NCBI GenBank assembly: GCA_024710445.1
Contig: JANJUT010000016.1
Coordinates: forward strand, 1-25,319
From: Thiobacillus sp.
GTDB taxonomy: Bacteria; Pseudomonadota; Gammaproteobacteria; Burkholderiales; Thiobacillaceae
DNA: 25,319 nucleotides
Reading direction: 5' to 3'
The notes below the pieces were generated by a model. It was given only the letters and a program-made list of their open reading frames with translations, searched no databases and was not told where the DNA came from. Below, in pieces: positions 1 through 7,225 of the stretch. The first letter of the stretch is position 1; every line of letters begins with the position of its first letter. Both the position numbers and the translations under genes were made by a program.

Positions 1-87
1 ACAAGCACGAACCGCTTTCTCGGCCTCGCTCATGCAGACGCCGGCCAGATGGTCCCGCAGCGCTTGATCGCCACACAACAAGCTTGA
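1..87 (+). CDS. truB: tRNA pseudouridine(55) synthase TruB, C-terminal end (partial)
   Basis: Frame 1 is open from the left edge and stops with TGA at 85-87. It encodes 28 residues that include NRFLGLA and, further on, VPQRLI. This matches the usual TruB tail, in which an RFLGL motif is followed by a short acidic stretch and a PKRL-like end. TruB makes pseudouridine 55 in the T-loop of tRNAs. The rest of the gene lies outside the window. The position directly before rpsO fits the conserved nusA-infB-rbfA-truB-rpsO-pnp order. The identification rests on a short tail plus gene order. Confidence 0.75.
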   Translation, partial: TSTNRFLGLAHADAGQMVPQRLIATQQA

Positions 88-113
88 GTCGGATCACCCT
101 TTCCGCGTAAAAT
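84..113 (+). promoter_or_regulatory. Candidate sigma-70 promoter of rpsO, with the -10 inside a hairpin
   Basis: A -35-like TTGAGT (84-89) and a -10-like TAAAAT (108-113) are separated by 18 bases. They overlap and follow the truB stop, and the predicted start point is near 120. The -10 lies within a perfect 7-bp inverted repeat, CCGCGTA (103-109) and TACGCGG (113-119), with loop AAA. The repeat is followed by TTT, so it could also act as a weak truB terminator. Confidence 0.45.
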
Positions 114-176
114 ACGCGGTTTCCCCCGAACGTGTCCCGCACAGCCGCAGGCCACGCGATTTAGAAGGAGTACACC

Positions 177-446
177 ATGGCTGTTACCGTCGCTCAAAAA
201 GCTGAGATCGTCCAGAATTACCAACGCGCTGCCGCCGACACCGGCTCCCCCGAAGTGCAGGTTGCCCTGCTGACGGCCCGCATCAACGACCTGACCGGCC
301 ACTTCAAGGCCAACATGAAGGATCACCACTCGCGTCGTGGCCTGCTGAAAATGGTGAGCCGTCGCCGCAAGCTGCTCGACTACCTCAAGCGTACCCACCT
401 TGAAGGCTACAAGACCCTGATCGAGCGCCTCGGTCTGCGTAAGTAA
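177..446 (+). CDS. rpsO: 30S ribosomal protein S15
   Basis: This 89-residue protein has the normal S15 length and sequence. S15 binds 16S rRNA early in assembly of the 30S platform. Visible hallmarks are the N-terminal helix ending in [13 protein letters not shown], the [18 protein letters not shown] segment with the rRNA-contacting His-His-Ser-Arg-Arg, and the C-terminal [24 protein letters not shown]. The ATG is preceded by a strong AGAAGGAG (163-170) six bases upstream. It lies between truB and pnp in the usual operon order. In Escherichia coli S15 represses its own translation; no equivalent structure was worked out here. Confidence 0.98.
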   Translation: MAVTVAQKAEIVQNYQRAAADTGSPEVQVALLTARINDLTGHFKANMKDHHSRRGLLKMVSRRRKLLDYLKRTHLEGYKTLIERLGLRK

Positions 447-471
447 TTTCGACCTGGCCAATCTGATGATC

Positions 472-523
472 CTGAACCCGGCTGGCTGCATTTTGGTTGC
501 TGCGCCAGCACTGGCTGGTTCAG
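472..523 (+). promoter_or_regulatory. Stem-loop in the pnp leader, possible RNase III-type processing structure
   Basis: CTGAACC (472-478) is complementary to GGTTCAG (517-523). A second inner stem is formed by GCTGGC (481-486) and GCCAGC (504-509). The structure sits in the 173-base gap between rpsO and pnp. In Escherichia coli the pnp leader is cut by RNase III and then used for PNPase autoregulation, so a comparable role is plausible here by position. No processing signal can be read directly. Confidence 0.35.
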
Positions 524-576
524 AACTGCCTGTATCAGAGCAGTGGATGGGCTTGGTTACACCCTGAATTTCCCCA

Positions 577-601
577 CGCCCCGCACTCGCGGGGCGTTTT
601 T
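577..601 (+). terminator. Rho-independent terminator or attenuator between rpsO and pnp
   Basis: CGCCCCGC (577-584) pairs with GCGGGGCG (589-596) over a 4-base loop, and TTTTT follows at 597-601. The ribosome binding site of pnp starts only about six bases later. The hairpin therefore either ends the rpsO transcript or sets how much read-through reaches pnp. Confidence 0.8.
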
Positions 602-619
602 GCTTTGAAAGGAACTCGT

Positions 620-2755
620 GTGAGCGCTATCAAGAAAACTTTCACTTTCGGCCGCCATCAGGTCACTCTGGAAACCGGCGAAATCGCCCGCCAGTCCTCC
701 GGCGCCGTTATCGTCAACATGGACGATACCGTGGTGCTGGTCACCGTCGTCGCCAAGAATGAAGTCAAACCCGGCCAGGATTTCTTCCCGCTGACGGTCG
801 ACTATCAGGAAAAGACTTACGCAGCCGGCCGCATCCCCGGTGGCTTCCTCAAGCGCGAGAGCCGCCCGTCCGAAGGTGAAATCCTGGTATGCCGCCTGAT
901 CGACCGTCCCATCCGCCCCCTGTTCCCGGACGGCTTCTTCAACGAAGTGCAGATCATCGCCACGGTGATGTCGTCCAACCCCGAAGTCACCGCCGACATT
1001 CCGGCGCTGATCGGTGCGTCCGCCGCACTGTCGCTGTCCGGCCTGCCGTTTGACGGCCCGGTTGGCGCCGCACGCGTCGGTTTCATCAACGGCGAATACG
1101 TGCTCAATCCGACCACCTCCGAATTGAAAGACTCGGCGCTGGATCTGGTGGTTGCCGGTACCGAAACCGCCGTTCTGATGGTGGAATCCGAAGCCATGGA
1201 ACTGCCAGAGGACATCATGCTGGGCGCCGTCGTATTCGGCCAGCAGCAGTTCCAGGCCGCGATCAACGCAATCAACGAACTGACCGACGAAGCCGGTGCC
1301 GACGCCTGGGACTGGGCACCTGCTGCCGAAGATACCGTCATGACCGGCCGCCTGAAGAGCATCGCTGAAGAAGGCCTGCAGCAGGCTTACAACATCAAGC
1401 AGAAACAGGTCCGCATGAGCGCCGTGGACGAAATCCGCAGCAAGGCCTTTGCCGAACTGATTACCGCCGACATGGATACCGTCGCCGCCAATGCTGTGAA
1501 AGACGCTTTCCACAGCCTGGAAGCCAGCGTGGTGCGTAACCGCATCCTGTCCGGCCAGCCGCGTATCGATGGCCGCGACACCCGCACCGTGCGCCCCATC
1601 ACCATCCGCACCGGCGTACTGCCGCGCACCCACGGTTCCGCCCTGTTCACCCGTGGCGAAACCCAGGCGCTGGTGGTCACCACGCTGGGCACCGGCCGCG
1701 ACGAGCAGACCATCGATGCGCTCGAAGGTTCGTACCACGACCGCTTCATGCTGCACTACAACATGCCGCCCTACGCCACCGGCGAAACCGGCCGTGTGGG
1801 TTCGCCCAAGCGCCGCGAAATCGGCCACGGCCGCCTCGCCAAGCGCGCGCTGATGGCCGTGCTGCCGACCAAGGAAGAGTTCGGCTACACCATGCGCGTG
1901 GTGTCCGAAATCACCGAATCCAACGGTTCGTCGTCAATGGCCTCGGTCTGCGGCGGCTGTCTGTCGCTGATGGATGCTGGCGCACCGCTGAAGGCACACG
2001 TGGCCGGTATCGCCATGGGCCTGATCAAGGAAGGCAACCGCTTTGCCGTGCTGACCGACATTCTTGGCGACGAAGATCACCTCGGCGACATGGACTTCAA
2101 GGTCGCCGGCACCGAAAAAGGCGTCACCGCCCTGCAGATGGACATCAAGATCAAGGGCATCACCCAGGAAATCATGCAGGCTGCACTGACCCAAGCGCAG
2201 GAAGGACGCATGCACATCCTCGGCATCATGAAGGCTTCGGTCTCCGATACCCACGAAATGTCGGCCTACGCACCGCGCATCATCGCGATGAAGATCAACC
2301 CGGAAAAGATCCGCGACGTCATCGGCAAGGGCGGTGCAGTGATTCGTGCGCTGACCGAAGAAACCGGTACCCAGATCGACATCCAGGAAGATGGCAACGT
2401 GAAGATTGCCTGCACCAGCATCGAAGCCGGTGAACTCGCCAAGCGCCGTATCGAGGAAATCACGGCCGAAGTCGAAGTCGGCAAGGTGTATGAAGGCCCG
2501 GTCATCAAACTGCTGGACTTCGGCGCGATTGTCAACGTGCTGCCGGGCCGCGACGGCCTGCTGCACATTTCGCAGATCGCCCACGAGCGCGTCAACACCA
2601 TCGGCGACTACCTGAAAGAAGGCCAGGTCGTTAAGGTGAAGATTCTGGAAGCCGACGAAAAAGGTCGCCTGCGCCTGTCGATGAAAGCCTTGCTGGAAGC
2701 ACCCGCGCCAGCACCGGCTGCCGTCGACAGCGAAACGCCGGAAAACGCTGGCTAA
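620..2755 (+). CDS. pnp: Polyribonucleotide nucleotidyltransferase (PNPase)
   Basis: This 711-residue phosphorolytic 3'-5' exoribonuclease has the normal PNPase length. In order it shows a first RNase PH domain (about residues 10-145), a helical linker, a second RNase PH domain (about 320-460), a KH domain (about 555-615, GxxG motif in IGKGGA) and an S1 domain (about 620-690, [22 protein letters not shown]). The catalytic half contains GTGRDEQ and [17 protein letters not shown]. The GTG at 620 is preferred over the in-frame ATG at 497, because AAAGGAA (607-613) precedes it and the protein then starts at the conserved region. The product is a trimer and a partner of RNase E in the degradosome. 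It follows rpsO and converges on the sensor kinase gene. Confidence 0.97.
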   Translation: MSAIKKTFTFGRHQVTLETGEIARQSSGAVIVNMDDTVVLVTVVAKNEVKPGQDFFPLTVDYQEKTYAAGRIPGGFLKRESRPSEGEILVCRLIDRPIRPLFPDGFFNEVQIIATVMSSNPEVTADIPALIGASAALSLSGLPFDGPVGAARVGFINGEYVLNPTTSELKDSALDLVVAGTETAVLMVESEAMELPEDIMLGAVVFGQQQFQAAINAINELTDEAGADAWDWAPAAEDTVMTGRLKSIAEEGLQQAYNIKQKQVRMSAVDEIRSKAFAELITADMDTVAANAVKDAFHSLEASVVRNRILSGQPRIDGRDTRTVRPITIRTGVLPRTHGSALFTRGETQALVVTTLGTGRDEQTIDALEGSYHDRFMLHYNMPPYATGETGRVGSPKRREIGHGRLAKRALMAVLPTKEEFGYTMRVVSEITESNGSSSMASVCGGCLSLMDAGAPLKAHVAGIAMGLIKEGNRFAVLTDILGDEDHLGDMDFKVAGTEKGVTALQMDIKIKGITQEIMQAALTQAQEGRMHILGIMKASVSDTHEMSAYAPRIIAMKINPEKIRDVIGKGGAVIRALTEETGTQIDIQEDGNVKIACTSIEAGELAKRRIEEITAEVEVGKVYEGPVIKLLDFGAIVNVLPGRDGLLHISQIAHERVNTIGDYLKEGQVVKVKILEADEKGRLRLSMKALLEAPAPAPAAVDSETPENAG

Positions 2756-2771
2756 GCCAGGCCCGCACCAC

Positions 2772-2801
2772 AAAAAACCGCGCCCGAGAGCGCGGTTTTT
2801 T
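2772..2801. terminator. Bidirectional rho-independent terminator between pnp and the sensor kinase gene
   Basis: Six A residues, a CCGCGC/GCGCGG stem (2778-2783 and 2790-2795) with loop CCGAGA, and six T residues form a hairpin that can work on both strands. The genes on either side converge here. The same 30 bases recur exactly at about 5305-5334. Confidence 0.9.
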
Positions 2802-2815
2802 ATTTATGTGGTGCG

Positions 2816-4231
2816 CTATGCATCAACGGGTGGAAAACGGACACGAACAGCCAGTCCGGCCCCCCCGCCCCCCGTTTCCAGGCTCACAATCGCACCATGC
2901 AGCTGCGCAATACGCTGCACGATCGTCAACCCCAACCCGGCTCCATCCACACTACTGGACAGACGATGAAATGGCGCAAACACGGCGGAACGCTGCGACT
3001 CGGGTATGCCCGGCCCATTGTCGGCCACCAGCCAGTCTGAACCCTGCTCCGTACCGCGCACCGTCAGCATGATCTGTGTCCCGCCATAGCGCAGGGCATT
3101 GTCGATCAGATTCGTCAGCATCTCTCGCAGCAACTGGGTATCTCCCATCACGACAGCATCACCGCTCGTTTCGAATCCGATGTCCACGCCTTTTGCCAGT
3201 GCCTCGGGTGCCCACTCACGTGCCACCTCCCTCACCAGTTCAACCCCATCCAGCCGTTGCAGGCACAAGGTGTTTTCTGCGGCATCCACGCGCGCGAGAA
3301 CGAGCAACTTCTGAACCAGATCACCCATGGTCTGGGTCGATTTCGCGATGCGCGCCAGCGCGTGCTGCGCATCATCAGGATGCACAGTGATCAGCGCCGC
3401 TTCGGCCTGCGCACGAATCCCTGCGATGGGCGTGCGCAGTTGATGCGCGGCATTCGCCACAAATCGCGACTGCGCTTCGACCGCTTCGGCCAGGCGCTGC
3501 AATAATGAATTGATTTCATCCAGGAACGGGCGCAGTTCCGCAGGCGCGCCCTCCAGCGGAACCGGCCTTAAATCAAGCGCCTCCCGGGCAGACAAACGGT
3601 CACGCAACCGGCTCAAGGGCTCGAGCCCTCGACCCACGCCATAAGCGATGGCCGCCGCCGCCGCCAGCGTCATCAGCAACATCGGAATCACAATGGCCAA
3701 CGTGGCGCGATCAGCCATGGCCAGTCGGCGCGACAGGGTTTCCCCCACCTGGATCAGCACCGTCCCGTTTGCGCTGGTACCCCGAAGCGGCAGTGAAAAG
3801 GCCGCCACCCGAACTTTCTCGCCTTCCTTGACCCCGTCGTAAACAAGCAACTGCCCCGGCTTGATCGCGCTCTTCCCGGGCAGCGGAGGCATGTCGGACT
3901 CCCCTTCAATTACCCGGCCCTGCGGATCCAGAACGCGGTGAAACAACAGGTCTTCCTGATCAAAAGCCAGCACGGCCCGCGCTGCAACCGGAATGTCGAC
4001 ATACACCTTATGATTCAGCACTTCGACCCTGTCTGCCAGCGCATAGGTCCGGCGTGCCAGCGAACGGTCAAACGTCTCATTAATGAAGTACTGGCTGGAA
4101 AAGTAGGCAATGGCCCACAACATGATGAATAGTGGCAGCAGCATCCACAGCATGCGCACAATCAACTGCCAGCGCAGGCTCTTTTGTATGTGATTATTCA
4201 GCTTCAATTTCCAGCATGTATCCCAGGCCAC
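2816..4231 (-). CDS. Two-component sensor histidine kinase, QseC/TctE-like
   Basis: A membrane sensor kinase of up to 471 residues. It shows a first membrane segment (about 25-47), a periplasmic sensing region (about 48-173) that resembles the N-terminal 2CSK sensor domain, and a second membrane segment (about 175-198). These are followed by a HisKA H-box with the phospho-acceptor His in NAAHQLRTPIAG (His263) and an HATPase domain with N-box TNLIDNALRYGG, G1 VADNGPGIP and G2 GAGLGLTIVQ. It follows and overlaps the response regulator gene, so the two form one operon. The GTG at 4231 gives the longest form. A TTG at 4207 overlapping the regulator's end is an alternative start, as the protein core begins near LNNHIQKSLRWQL. 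The signal it senses cannot be read from sequence. Confidence 0.92.
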   Translation of the reverse strand: MAWDTCWKLKLNNHIQKSLRWQLIVRMLWMLLPLFIMLWAIAYFSSQYFINETFDRSLARRTYALADRVEVLNHKVYVDIPVAARAVLAFDQEDLLFHRVLDPQGRVIEGESDMPPLPGKSAIKPGQLLVYDGVKEGEKVRVAAFSLPLRGTSANGTVLIQVGETLSRRLAMADRATLAIVIPMLLMTLAAAAAIAYGVGRGLEPLSRLRDRLSAREALDLRPVPLEGAPAELRPFLDEINSLLQRLAEAVEAQSRFVANAAHQLRTPIAGIRAQAEAALITVHPDDAQHALARIAKSTQTMGDLVQKLLVLARVDAAENTLCLQRLDGVELVREVAREWAPEALAKGVDIGFETSGDAVVMGDTQLLREMLTNLIDNALRYGGTQIMLTVRGTEQGSDWLVADNGPGIPESQRSAVFAPFHRLSSSVDGAGLGLTIVQRIAQLHGAIVSLETGGGGAGLAVRVRFPPVDA

Positions 4232-4865
4232 GCAATGTGCGAATCAACACATCAGAACCTTCCAGTTTGCGCCGCAAACGATGAATATAAACTTCCACCG
4301 CATTGTCTCCCACACCCTCCCCCCAGCCTGTCAAACGATCTGTGATCGCTTCCTTGGCAGTAACACGACCGCCATGATTCAGCAGGATTTCGAGCACTTC
4401 CATCTCCCGGGCAGACAATGCCAGCGGCGCTCCGTCCACACTGGCCTGCCGCTTGACGCTGTCGAATTCCAGGCGCCCCATACGTATCCGGGTATCAGCC
4501 AGGCCATGTGCCCGCCGCAGCAATGCCCGCAATCGCGCCAGCAATTCATCCAGCGCAAAAGGTTTGAGCAGGTAGTCATCCGCCCCGGCATCCAGCCCCC
4601 TTACCCGATCCTCCACTGTATCGCGCGCGGTCAGGATCATAACGGGCAAGGTCTTGCCCCGTTTGCGCAGGTTGCGCAGCACCTCCAGCCCCTCTCGTCG
4701 AGGCAGCCCCAAATCAAGCAACATGGCATCGTATGAAAAACCGGCAAGTGCATTCTCCGCCTGCACCCCATCGTGGCTCCAGTCGACCGCGAAACCCGCC
4801 TGCCGGGCAGCCAGCATGACCGCCTCCCCCAATGTCGGATCATCTTCAACAAGCAGAATCTTCAT
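4194..4865 (-). CDS. OmpR-family response regulator, QseB/PmrA/TctD-like
   Basis: This 223-residue regulator has an N-terminal receiver domain and a C-terminal winged-helix DNA-binding domain. Receiver landmarks are the acidic pair in VEDDP, the phospho-acceptor Asp51 in MLLDLGLPRREG, Thr79 and Lys101 in DDYLLKPF. The DNA-binding half contains LSAREMEVLEILLNHGGRVTAKEAI and VEVYIHRLRRKLEGSDVLIRTLRGLGYML. It is the first gene of an operon with the sensor kinase and is divergent from a small secreted protein gene. A direct repeat resembling the binding site of this regulator subfamily lies in the shared upstream region (4943-4958). Autoregulation and control of the divergent gene are therefore likely, but inferred. 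Confidence 0.95.
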   Translation of the reverse strand: MKILLVEDDPTLGEAVMLAARQAGFAVDWSHDGVQAENALAGFSYDAMLLDLGLPRREGLEVLRNLRKRGKTLPVMILTARDTVEDRVRGLDAGADDYLLKPFALDELLARLRALLRRAHGLADTRIRMGRLEFDSVKRQASVDGAPLALSAREMEVLEILLNHGGRVTAKEAITDRLTGWGEGVGDNAVEVYIHRLRRKLEGSDVLIRTLRGLGYMLEIEAE

Positions 4866-4942
4866 GGTTAAAGTCTGGCATAAAGTCAGGAGAAATCCGC
4901 CAGATCACGGCCTCGGATCATTTTTTGAATCGGGCTGGTTTC

Positions 4943-4974
4943 GTAAGGTTCATGTAAGCATGTGGACGCATAGT
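4943..4974 (+). promoter_or_regulatory. Candidate response-regulator box and promoter of the small secreted protein gene
   Basis: GTAAG occurs twice (4943-4947 and 4954-4958) with a six-base spacer, giving the 11-base periodicity typical of PmrA/QseB-type direct repeats (TTAAG-N6-TTAAG). A -10-like CATAGT at 4969-4974 lies ten bases downstream, where an activated promoter would place it. No good -35 is visible, which is consistent with activator dependence. Confidence 0.45.
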
Positions 4975-4981
4975 CGCGTCC

Positions 4982-5006
4982 ATGCAATTGCAATCCGCAA
5001 TTGCAT
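4982..5006 (+). repeat. Perfect 10-bp inverted repeat at the predicted mRNA 5' end
   Basis: ATGCAATTGC (4982-4991) and GCAATTGCAT (4997-5006) are exact reverse complements around a five-base spacer. Each arm contains the 8-base palindrome GCAATTGC. If the -10 at 4969 is used, the transcript would begin at about 4981 and its first bases would fold into this stem. It could equally be a protein-binding site. Confidence 0.7.
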
Positions 5007-5035
5007 TTCAACTCATGATCACTCTGGAGAAATTA

Positions 5036-5290
5036 ATGAGCAAACTGATGTCTTCCCTGGTCGCCGCAACGATTGTTGGCGCTTTCAGCATGTCCGCTAT
5101 TGCCGCTGATGCAGCCAAAGCCGCCCCCGCGGCGGCTGCAACTCCCGCAGTTGCAGCAACGCCTGCAGCTGCCGCTGAGAAGCCCGCTGCTGCTCCGGTA
5201 AAGAAACACGCCAAGGCCGAAGAGAAAAAGGCTGACGCATCTGCAACTGCCGCAGCCCCGGCTGCTCCTGCCGCACCAGCCAAGAAGTAA
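5036..5290 (+). CDS. Small secreted Ala/Pro/Lys-rich protein, function unknown
   Basis: This 84-residue protein has a signal peptide (residues 1-23, hydrophobic stretch SSLVAATIVGAF, cleavage expected after SAIA). The mature part is low-complexity and made almost entirely of Ala, Pro and Lys with some Glu and Thr. No known domain is visible. The ATG at 5036 is chosen because CTGGAGA (5024-5030) precedes it and the signal peptide then begins at the N-terminus; an upstream in-frame ATG at 4982 sits in the inverted repeat. It is divergent from a QseB-like regulator and ends in a very strong terminator. It is probably periplasmic. Small Ala-rich exported proteins next to two-component systems occur in related bacteria, but no role is assigned here. 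Confidence 0.75.
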   Translation: MSKLMSSLVAATIVGAFSMSAIAADAAKAAPAAAATPAVAATPAAAAEKPAAAPVKKHAKAEEKKADASATAAAPAAPAAPAKK

Positions 5291-5298
5291 TTCTTCCG

Positions 5299-5340
5299 GG
5301 CATAAAAAAACCGCGCCCGAGAGCGCGGTTTTTTTATGCC
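5299..5340. terminator. Bidirectional terminator with an 18-bp perfect stem
   Basis: Bases 5299-5316 are the exact reverse complement of 5323-5340, with loop CCGAGA, including seven A and seven T residues at the stem base. It lies between convergent genes and contains the TAA stop (5334-5336) of the minus-strand gene. Its 30-base core matches the pnp terminator exactly. Confidence 0.92.
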
Positions 5341-5777
5341 GAACTGCCAAGAAAGGTTTGCCACCAGCGTTTACGCTGCCCGGTGACCACGCCCGATATT
5401 TCAAGTTCTCGCGGCGGTGTCCGGCTCATCACCCAGCCCGGCAGTACAGAAGACTTCATCGAACTCGACCCGCATGAACTGCCAAGATGATTGGGGTCGT
5501 ATATCTTGATGAAATTGGGCGCATCCAGATCGTCTGCGTAGACAATCGCGCAGTAATCCTCGTGATGTTCGCGCCGCAACAATTCATCCATCTCGCGCGT
5601 GAATTGCAGTACCTTGTCCGCGGTGGATGGCTCACCCGGAACATTCTGGCCTACGGCATAAAGATACCATCCAGCCTCAACATCCACTTTTCCCCAAAAA
5701 GCCGTCAATTGATCCCAGCGCATCACGCTGTAGAGCAACCCATTGTAATAACGGTCAAATTCGTCAGTCTCTGCCAT
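5334..5777 (-). CDS. Conserved-looking protein of unknown function
   Basis: A 147-residue soluble protein with no signal peptide or membrane segment. It is acidic and aromatic-rich in the first half (YYNGLLYSVMRWDQLTAFWGK, VDVEAGWYLYAVGQ). The centre carries EMDELLRREHHEDYCAIVYADD and NFIKIYDPNHLGSSCGSS, followed by a Pro-rich PGWVMSRTPPREL and a Trp-containing tail. The balanced composition and sensible codon use support a real gene. I do not recognise the family. It ends inside the terminator shared with the small secreted protein gene. It lies downstream of dksA on the same strand, separated by 93 bases, so partial cotranscription is possible. Confidence 0.7.
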   Translation of the reverse strand: MAETDEFDRYYNGLLYSVMRWDQLTAFWGKVDVEAGWYLYAVGQNVPGEPSTADKVLQFTREMDELLRREHHEDYCAIVYADDLDAPNFIKIYDPNHLGSSCGSSSMKSSVLPGWVMSRTPPRELEISGVVTGQRKRWWQTFLGSSA

Positions 5778-5870
5778 GGAACGGGCCTATTGTTGGTCGG
5801 GATAATTGGGAATCTGACGTGTCAGATCAATTGAGCAAACTGGCATACCATCGTTATTTGGCGACACAAT

Positions 5871-6290
5871 TTACTTTGCGACCTGACGCTCGCGTATTTC
5901 TTCAAGCGTCTTGCAATCGATGCACATGGTTGCCGTGGGACGTGCCTGCAGGCGATTCAGGCCAATTTCGACGCCACAGGATTCACAATAGCCATAATCC
6001 TCGGCATCAATCTTGGCGATGGTTTCGGTGATTTTCTTGATCAGCTTGCGCTCGCGATCACGATTGCGCAACTCCAGCGCCATGTCCGACTCCTGGGTGG
6101 CGCGGTCATTGGGGTCGGCGAATACGGTCTGCTCATCCTGCATGGAATGGATCGTGGTATCGATATCCTGCGATAACTCCGCTTTCCAGGCCTCGAGCAT
6201 TTTGCGAAAATGCGCGAGCTGTTTCGCGTTCATGTATTCTTCGCCTTTTTTTGCCTTGTAAGGCTCGAAGCGCATTAAAGTTTCAGCCAT
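5871..6290 (-). CDS. dksA: RNA polymerase-binding transcription factor DksA
   Basis: This 139-residue DksA binds the secondary channel of RNA polymerase and works with ppGpp in the stringent response. A coiled coil occupies about residues 20-95. The acidic tip motif DPNDRA (Asp59, Asp62, Ala64) corresponds to the DxxDxA motif essential in Escherichia coli DksA. The C-terminal zinc finger has four cysteines (Cys102, Cys105, Cys123, Cys126), so it is the classical zinc form rather than the Cys-poor paralogue. The length is slightly shorter than the 151 residues of the Escherichia coli protein. It is divergent from the CbbY-like gene. Confidence 0.96.
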   Translation of the reverse strand: MAETLMRFEPYKAKKGEEYMNAKQLAHFRKMLEAWKAELSQDIDTTIHSMQDEQTVFADPNDRATQESDMALELRNRDRERKLIKKITETIAKIDAEDYGYCESCGVEIGLNRLQARPTATMCIDCKTLEEIRERQVAK

Positions 6291-6347
6291 CTCGTTCTCT
6301 TCGAAAAATTCAGTTTTCTGTGGATTCCGGGAAAAACCCGACCCGAC

Positions 6348-6376
6348 TTAATATCAGAATCGCTTAACCACCGCAA
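6348..6376 (-). promoter_or_regulatory. Candidate sigma-70 promoter of dksA
   Basis: Read on the minus strand, TTGCGG (6376-6371) and TATTAA (6353-6348) are separated by 17 bases. This places transcription start about 50 bases before the dksA ATG. The element almost touches the start codon of the divergent phosphatase gene at 6382. Confidence 0.4.
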
Positions 6377-6381
6377 CCCAT

Positions 6382-7140
6382 ATGACCCTACTCGCCCTGC
6401 TATTCGACGTCGACGGCACCCTTGCCGATACCGAACGTGACGGACACCGCCCCGCATTCAACCAGGCCTTCAAGGATGCCGGCCTTGACTGGCATTGGGA
6501 TGTCGCCCTCTACGGCAAACTGCTCGCGGTTACCGGCGGCAAGGAGCGGATGAAATACTACATCGACCACTTTCGACCAGACTATAGAAAGCCGGAAAAT
6601 TTCGACGATCTGGTGGCCGAGCTCCACAAAGCCAAGACCCGTCACTACATGGCACTTGCCGCCCAGGGTGGCATCCCGATGCGGCCCGGCGTCAAGCGCC
6701 TGCTGAACGAGGCCCGCGCCGCCGGGCTGCGGCTGGCAATCGCCACCACCACCACGCCGGAAAATGTCACCGTACTGCTGGAACACAGTCTGGGTTCCGG
6801 CACCCAGGACTGGTTCGAGGTCATTGCGGCGGGCGATATCGTCCCGGCCAAGAAACCCGCGCCCGACATTTATCATTACGCGCTGGAGAAAATGGGGTTG
6901 AACCCGGCCGATTGCCTGGCTTTCGAGGATTCTGAAAACGGTTTGCGCGCAAGTCTGGGCGCAGGCCTGAAAACGCTGGTGACAATCAACGATTACACGC
7001 TGGACCACGATTTCACCGGCGCAATGGTTGTACTGTCCGACCTCGGCGAACCCGGCACACCCAACCAGCGGCTCGCCGGTGCCGAACTCGGTCAGCCGTT
7101 CGTCGACGTCGCCTACCTCAGGGGATTGCACGCGAACTGA
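6382..7140 (+). CDS. cbbY: HAD-superfamily phosphatase, CbbY-like
   Basis: A 252-residue phosphatase of the HAD superfamily, subfamily IA. Motif I is FDVDGTLADTE with nucleophile Asp9 and acid/base Asp11. Motif II is in LAIATTTTPENV, the motif III Lys in PAKKPAPDIY and motif IV in CLAFEDSENGLRAS. The helical cap carries GKLLAVTGGKERM, as in CbbY proteins. CbbY removes the inhibitory Rubisco by-product xylulose-1,5-bisphosphate in autotrophs. No Calvin-cycle gene is in the window, so the substrate is inferred and a general sugar-phosphate phosphatase remains possible. No clear ribosome binding site precedes the ATG. It converges on folD across a long inverted repeat. Confidence 0.85.
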   Translation: MTLLALLFDVDGTLADTERDGHRPAFNQAFKDAGLDWHWDVALYGKLLAVTGGKERMKYYIDHFRPDYRKPENFDDLVAELHKAKTRHYMALAAQGGIPMRPGVKRLLNEARAAGLRLAIATTTTPENVTVLLEHSLGSGTQDWFEVIAAGDIVPAKKPAPDIYHYALEKMGLNPADCLAFEDSENGLRASLGAGLKTLVTINDYTLDHDFTGAMVVLSDLGEPGTPNQRLAGAELGQPFVDVAYLRGLHAN

Positions 7141-7144
7141 AATG

Positions 7145-7215
7145 ATCCGCGAAGGGCGCGAAGAAACGCAAGGGGAAGCCGGTTTTCATCGTGCGCCTTC
7201 GCGCCCTTCGCGGAT
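7145..7215. repeat. Perfect 19-bp inverted repeat between convergent cbbY and folD
   Basis: Bases 7145-7163 (ATCCGCGAAGGGCGCGAAG) are the exact reverse complement of 7197-7215, with a 33-base spacer. The arms contain the internally repetitive CGCGAAGGGCGCGAAG. Both neighbouring genes end here, so the hairpin may stop transcription from both sides. The arm looks like the kind of extragenic palindrome that is dispersed in several proteobacterial genomes. Only one copy is present in the window. Confidence 0.85.
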
Positions 7216-7225
7216 AGTCTGTTTT

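Noticed and set aside
497..619. Longer N-terminus of PNPase starting at ATG 497
   Set aside because: The extension would run through the terminator hairpin and leader and is not PNPase-like; GTG at 620 has a good ribosome binding site.
557..1828. 423-codon minus-strand open frame opposite pnp
   Set aside because: It is a GC-rich antisense shadow of pnp with Gly/His/Val/Gln-heavy composition and no domain; pnp explains the region fully.
4982..5035. Start of the small secreted protein at ATG 4982
   Set aside because: That ATG lies in the inverted repeat without a ribosome binding site, and the extension would bury the signal peptide.
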